Shown piece by piece: positions 59,160 through 64,000 of a stretch of DNA of 64,000 nt. The number at the start of each line of letters is the position of its first letter. Position 1 is the stretch's first letter. The stretch comes from Anisodus tanguticus. Taxonomy: Eukaryota; Streptophyta; Magnoliopsida; Solanales; Solanaceae. The notes under the pieces were generated by a model that was not told where the DNA came from, ran no database searches, and worked only from the letters and a program-made list of their open reading frames with translations. Both the position numbers and the translations under genes were made by a program. Location of the stretch: the NCBI GenBank assembly GCA_034509755.1, contig CM067539.1, positions 61,080,513-61,144,512 on the forward strand, in the 5' to 3' direction.

Positions 59160-61956
59160 GGGATCCCGTCATGAGTTTGTTCTAAAGTGAACCTTCGAAC
59201 ATTCACTTGGTATGCTAAGTTTTCAGCACTGTCCAGGCCACTTCAGCCCCCACATCAGCCAGAGTTTGGTTTCGTTTAGTCGAGACTTAAGCAAGTCGGG
59301 TTGAAATTTTAGCATACATTTGGTTTGAGGCTTCAAGCTTGTTTCTTAACCCATCGATGGTGTGGGCTTATTGGTCCGCCTGATCTTGAGCCATCTTCTA
59401 CGCAGCAAGGTTGGTGGCCCTATTGGCATCCATTACAATAAATTCGACATTGAGGCGATCGAGTTCATTTTCAGAAATTCTACTTGCTGAGCCTGATAGT
59501 GCCAAACTTCTTCCTGCTCCCCGAGTTGTTGAGTGAGGACTTCGACATCTTGGAAGAGTTTTTCATTATCTTCCTCAAAAATCTTATTTTGCTCGGTGGC
59601 AAGCTCAAGGTCGTTTATTGCTCGGAGGTAGCGGCCTCTGACCTGGTCCAGCTCAGCTCGGATAGTGAGCAAGTCACCGACTTATTTCAGTTGGGCATCC
59701 TTTTGTTGAAAGAGCCCTTTGAGGTGTTGGATTTCTTTTTCTTGAGAATCCAACTGCCTTTTAAGGTGCTCATTTTCATCCAAACACCGGATAAAGCCCT
59801 CAATAACAAGAACAGAGGACTGCAAGATTAATAATCCAAGAAAAGTTAGACATTAGAGATAATACCATTTTCAACATAGGCAATCAAGAAGAATACGTAC
59901 CAGTTGGCGGCGTGCATACCCTCACTGAAGAAGCATGACCAAGACACATTCTTCATTTTCGCTCTATCGGACTCTAATATGAAGGGCCTTATATAGTTGG
60001 CAACCCCGACCGGGTGGGACAGAAAGTTCGTGTCCTTAGGGATGGAAATGATAACAAATCTTATCTTCCTTGGGTCCGAACTTGAGGCCGGGAAAATGTT
60101 TACAAGCCTGGACCGAGAGCTAGCATGGTTTCTCGGAGTCTTGGAAGATTTGGTCAATTTGTGTAGTATGATCAGGTAAGAGAACCCGTCGGTATGAGCT
60201 CGCTCAGCCCAACCTGTGGAGGTACCAGCCTTTTCGAAGAGGTAGTCGAAATCTTTCTGCCGAAAGGTTTTGGGCCGGTTGTGATGGTGGAAGAGGATTT
60301 GAAGTAGAAGTCTTTAGTGTTTTAGACAACGTCTCCTCATCCGTGGCTTCATCGTTATCCTCGATGATGACAGATTCAACAACCGGAGGTGGGGGAGCAG
60401 GAGTACGCACCTCGGTAGGGGGCAAAATTATTTCAGCTACTTTAGTAACAGCATTTTCTTCTCTCACTTCGGCTGGAGTATTTTCCGTTAGAGTGGTAGG
60501 AGTGCTAGTAGTGGTGGTGAAGACTTTACTAATTCAGACATCATTTGGAGAAATGCCGGTCTTAAGCTCGGGGGGAGCCTCCTGCCTACGAGCTTATTTT
60601 CCTTTGTAGCGGCCGATTGTGATTTTGGAGGTTTTGAGAATTTAGTGGTTTTCTTCTTCATTGGTGCCTCAGAGATATGACAAACTGAGGCCATTGGGTC
60701 AAGCATCGAGATTTGAATAGTGGAGCGGCCTAGGGGTTCGACCTCGGGGTCAAGGAGTCATTCGGTAAGCCTAGGAAGGCAAAAGAAAGTGGAAGTAAGA
60801 AAGAATGTATAAGGTCGAAGTTAAAAAAGTAAATACGGCTAAAATGTGATCAAACTGTGGTTTCGGGTTACCCAGCGTTCATCGGAGAGTTCATTCCATT
60901 ATCTTCAGCTTGTGCGGATAAGTGCTAATTATTTTCTCAACCCATTGTTGGAGTTTATCTACGTGGGCTGGAATCCATTGGACTACTGAAAAGGTGAAAA
61001 GAATTTTTTTAAGAGCAGGACATTTATGTCAAAAGGGAGAAAAGGGTTTCAATTCTTACGATGCATGTTCCACTCCTTCGGGAAAGGCATGTACCTCGGT
61101 GGAATAATTTCAGTAGTCGGAATCACAATAAAGCGTTCCATCCATCCCCGGTCTCAATTCTCATAGGCACTAGATAGAATAAGAAATTTCCCCCGCTTGG
61201 AAAACTGGACTATTCCACCACAAAAGAATCTTGGCGAGTACAAACTAATCAAATGGTCCAAGGAAAAATATTTTTTGACCAAGTTGGCCAAGTAACGGAG
61301 GCAGGTCACGATCCTCCAAACTGACAGGTCAATTTGTGCAAGACACAGATTGTAAGTCCTACACATCTTGAGGATTACACGGTTGATTAGTGGGTCGAGT
61401 TTGAAAGTGAATGGGTAGGTATACACGTTAGAGTACCCGAACCTGAAGGTGGTGACGTTGTCGTCCGGACCAGGGATAATAATCCTGGAGAGATTTGTCC
61501 AACCACACTCATCGCATACTCTTTTGAGGTCGGAGGTCTTTGATGAAGGATGACCAATTTATAGCCTCTTGTCCCCGGGCGGACTTCGTGGAAACCGTTT
61601 GAATGGCGAACTCGGTGTCAAAGTGGAAGGTTGAAGGTAGCATATTGATATAAATATATGAAGATATTGATATGAATATGTGAAGGTATGAGGGGTATGT
61701 GGGGTATGAGGATATGAAGATGTGAAAGTATGAGGGCTATGAAGATATTGAGATTTGAAGGCCTAGGAGTTTGAAGATATGAAGATTTGGGTTTTTGAAG
61801 GATAAAAGAAAATTTACCAAAAGCTAAAAATGAAGAACTAAAAAGGAAGGGGTTTTATAGAGGCGAGTTCATCATTACAAAACGTTTCAGTTAGAGAACC
61901 GAAATGGCGGTTCAATCGGAAGGCGACATGTGTCCTTAGTGACAGAATGATAAGAC
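59160..61956 (-). repeat. Antisense block, copy B of the 2.8-kb tandem duplication
   Basis: It repeats copy A with an offset of about 2,800 bases (GTTCTAAAGTGAACC at 56,374 and 59,178; GATAAGAC near 59,151 and 61,949). The same antisense protein pieces appear, including TYPFTFKLDPLINRVILKMC and a coiled coil (LTIRAELDQVRGRYLRAIND). About 165 bases that hold the start codon in copy A are missing here (break near 61,637). Many substitutions separate the copies, so the duplication is not recent. Confidence 0.75.
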
Positions 61957-62123
61957 ATGTGTCAAATCATGCGGAAGGTTGAACGATTCGTTTTCCCGCT
62001 TATTTCGGAGTAATTTGAAAGAAAGCTTACAAGAGAAGACACCGAAGGGATCATTTCCACTTCACATCACTACTGTGAACTTTGATCCGAAAAATGTGGG
62101 AACTATATGTATACGGTAAAAAC

Positions 62124-63512
62124 CACACACCTAGCTAGAACTAGTAAAACAAACAATGAAATATATTAAAAGAAACTTTAACCAATTTTCACTATAAAAA
62201 AGAATTAGCTATAAAAACCACTAATCAGTCACTATAGTTTGTAGTTAAATTTTTTTCTATAATCATTGCTAATGTGTTATTAACAGTGTTTTAAAAGGCA
62301 GTTTTGAGACTCGTTTAGGGGCTCGCTCCGGGGCGGAGCACTAGCAAAATGCCTCGGGGCTTAGTTCTGTGAGGCTTACGTTTTAAGCGCCTGACCATAC
62401 GCCCTAAGCACGCCTAATGCCTAATGTTCGGGGCTCGCCTAACAGTTCTTGCACAAATTCTGTGTCAAATTCCTTAATTAACATTGTTGAAGTAATTCTT
62501 TAACAAATTAATGGTGCTTAATAGTTCTTTTCATCTATACAAATAAGAAGATTAAGAGTAATTCAAATAATAAGTCGTAGTATAGTATATTTACTATTTG
62601 AGAACATCGTGAGGGTGATTATCATTTAATATTTGTTTTAAAAATACATAGCCGGATTTTACATCTGCACTTGTCATTGGTCTTCATGTTTTTGAAAGAG
62701 CGAAGTTTTAGTTATAATACTGAAATTTTTTATTAATTATTTTTTTAGGTGGTAAATTGCATAGCATTAGAGTGATATATTTTAAGAAATTGTGATTCTT
62801 TTATTATTTGAAAGGTAAGTTCTTAGAGTTAATTGCATCTCATAATAGCTTTTATATCATTACATTATTTATACTTGTAAATCATGTTAGAAGTTTAGTT
62901 TTCTATCAGTTTCTTTAATCGTGTATTTTTTTTTTAAACTATTAAATTTATTTTTTATAATTTTTGTGTTATTATACTATTTTACTACATTATAAATTAA
63001 AATTTTAAAGATTCATGGGGCTTACGTCCCGTGCCTCGGGGCTTGAGCCTCGCTCCATGCTAAGTAAAATGCCTCGTCTCACGCCCCCATCTTTTAAAAC
63101 ATTGGTTATTAAAGAGAGGTAGCAATTGAATTTTTTATTTAGTGATAGAAGTTATTTGCCGCTAATTTCTACTTTGTTTAATGGTGAAAGCCAAATAGTC
63201 TCTTAATGCAAATTTATTTCAAGATGCAAATAACAAAGTTTAAATACTTTAAACGTGTATGAGAGGTATGTTTGAAAAAAAATGCGACTGATTCTTTTTG
63301 ACATTGACATAGTTGATAAAGAAGTAGAAACAATCTAATTAACTGTGATCGTGATGATGTTATCAAAATTGAACCGGTGATTTTGCCCTTCCAATTTTAA
63401 TCCCCTACGAAACCAAATGCGAGACTGATTCAAAATTGTAAGTTGTAACTCTTCTACTAGTTGAATTTTTCCAGCTCTACGCTATTAATTTATTCTAATC
63501 CTTTTTTTTTTA
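62124..63512. repeat. Flanking segment repeated from 48,769 (right copy)
   Basis: It starts CACACACCTAGCTAGAACTA, directly after the broken 3' LTR, and repeats the left copy with scattered differences. It holds the hAT-type MITE (62284-63104, GTTATTAA duplication at 62276-62283 and 63105-63112) without the nested 858-bp element. Confidence 0.85.
62284..63104. mobile_element. hAT-type MITE (right copy)
   Basis: The ends are CAGTGTTTTAAAAGG and, reverse complemented, CAATGTTTTAAAAGA. The 8-bp target duplication is GTTATTAA. The size is 821 bp. It is the same insertion as the left copy, since the target site is identical. Confidence 0.75.
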
Positions 63513-64000
63513 TGTCAGAAGACAATTTCCCCTTGTATACGGTGGAAATCAGCACGACACGTGGTGTGGTTTAATTGTGAGGTCGAAGGGAGTAATGATA
63601 ATGTGCACTCGATGTGTGTTGACTCGGGGTGAGGCGTCAATATAAGTCCAGGTGTTCGAGCAGGACCGGGTAGTGTCCGAACCAGGTGACACCGGCAGAA
63701 GGTCGAAGAGACTCATCACGTAACCGCTCCGGGCATGACGCTGGTGGTTACTCCTTTCTCATTAAATGGACGTTATTCTCATTTAAGTGCATTAAATTAG
63801 AGATTGTTTCTTTAACGTCAATATCTTGTATTGTTAACTATAAAAGGAGCCAAACTTTCATGTTGGAAGGACATTTGATTCTCATTACATTTACTTGCAC
63901 GATTTCATTATAAACTTAAGATACTCAAGCTCTCAATATTGGCTCGGGATTAAAGCAATTCAGCTAAAGACCGGACCAGTCTCAGGAACAAGTCTCAATC
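63513..64000 (+). repeat. Second copy of the gypsy LTR, cut by the window end
   Basis: It starts TGTCAGAAGACAATTTCCCC and follows 51,127-51,620 base for base with scattered substitutions, including the TATA box (ATAAAAGGAGCC). It runs off the window. Its upstream flank equals that of the first LTR, so it is a duplicated 5' LTR rather than the 3' LTR of the element to its left. Confidence 0.85.

Larger units (their letters stand above)
51127..62123 (+). mobile_element. Decayed Ty3/gypsy element with antisense blocks
   Basis: The order is LTR, primer site, gag, protease and partial RT. A ~7 kb non-coding/antisense part follows, ending in AAAAATGTGGGAACTATATG (about 62,089-62,108), which looks like a polypurine tract and the first ~30 bases of the 3' LTR. 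The 3' LTR then breaks off at 62,123. RNase H and integrase are absent. The long region 3' of pol with antisense frames recalls Tat/Ogre-type and Retand-like elements; that assignment is inference. Confidence 0.7.

Overview
This window is nuclear DNA from a flowering plant, most probably a member of the Solanaceae. It holds intron-split plant genes (a sterol demethylase and a HAC-type histone acetyltransferase), Au-type SINEs, RTE LINE tails ending in TTG repeats, Stowaway and hAT MITEs, and Ty1/copia and Ty3/gypsy elements of types common in tobacco, tomato and potato. I cannot fix the genus by eye.

Left third (1-29,200): two conserved genes converge. CYP51G (obtusifoliol 14-alpha-demethylase, + strand, coding exons 2329-5391) makes an essential step of phytosterol synthesis. 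HAC1-like (CBP/p300-type acetyltransferase, - strand, 16 coding exons from 25,080 down to 7,616) encodes about 1,740 residues with TAZ1, PHD, HAT, two ZZ and TAZ2 modules. Their introns are packed with insertions: a solo-LTR-like block, MITEs, Au SINEs, an antisense RTE LINE, and a ~3.5 kb tandem array of about 20 degenerate units in the HAC leader intron.

Middle (29,200-47,100): intergenic mobile DNA. It holds two full-length but disabled hAT transposons 1.4 kb apart, each with a perfect 8-bp target duplication. It also has a plastid 23S rRNA insertion (NUPT), a copia element with both LTRs and a 5-bp target duplication, and a 5'-truncated RTE LINE with a 14-bp target duplication.

Right third (47,100-64,000): a decayed gypsy element (LTR, gag, protease, partial RT) lacks the RT active site, RNase H and integrase, and carries two tandem copies of a ~2.8 kb block with an antisense reading frame. 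Its left flank plus LTR reappears at 62,124, so a segment is directly repeated with a ~13.4 kb offset that runs off the window.

The best candidate for something unusual is intron 2 of CYP51. It is a 416-bp hAT-type MITE flanked by an 8-bp target duplication (CGTACAGG). The duplication supplies the 3' splice AG and the G of the 5' GT, and removing the intron restores the uninterrupted reading frame. It looks like a spliceosomal intron born from a DNA transposon.
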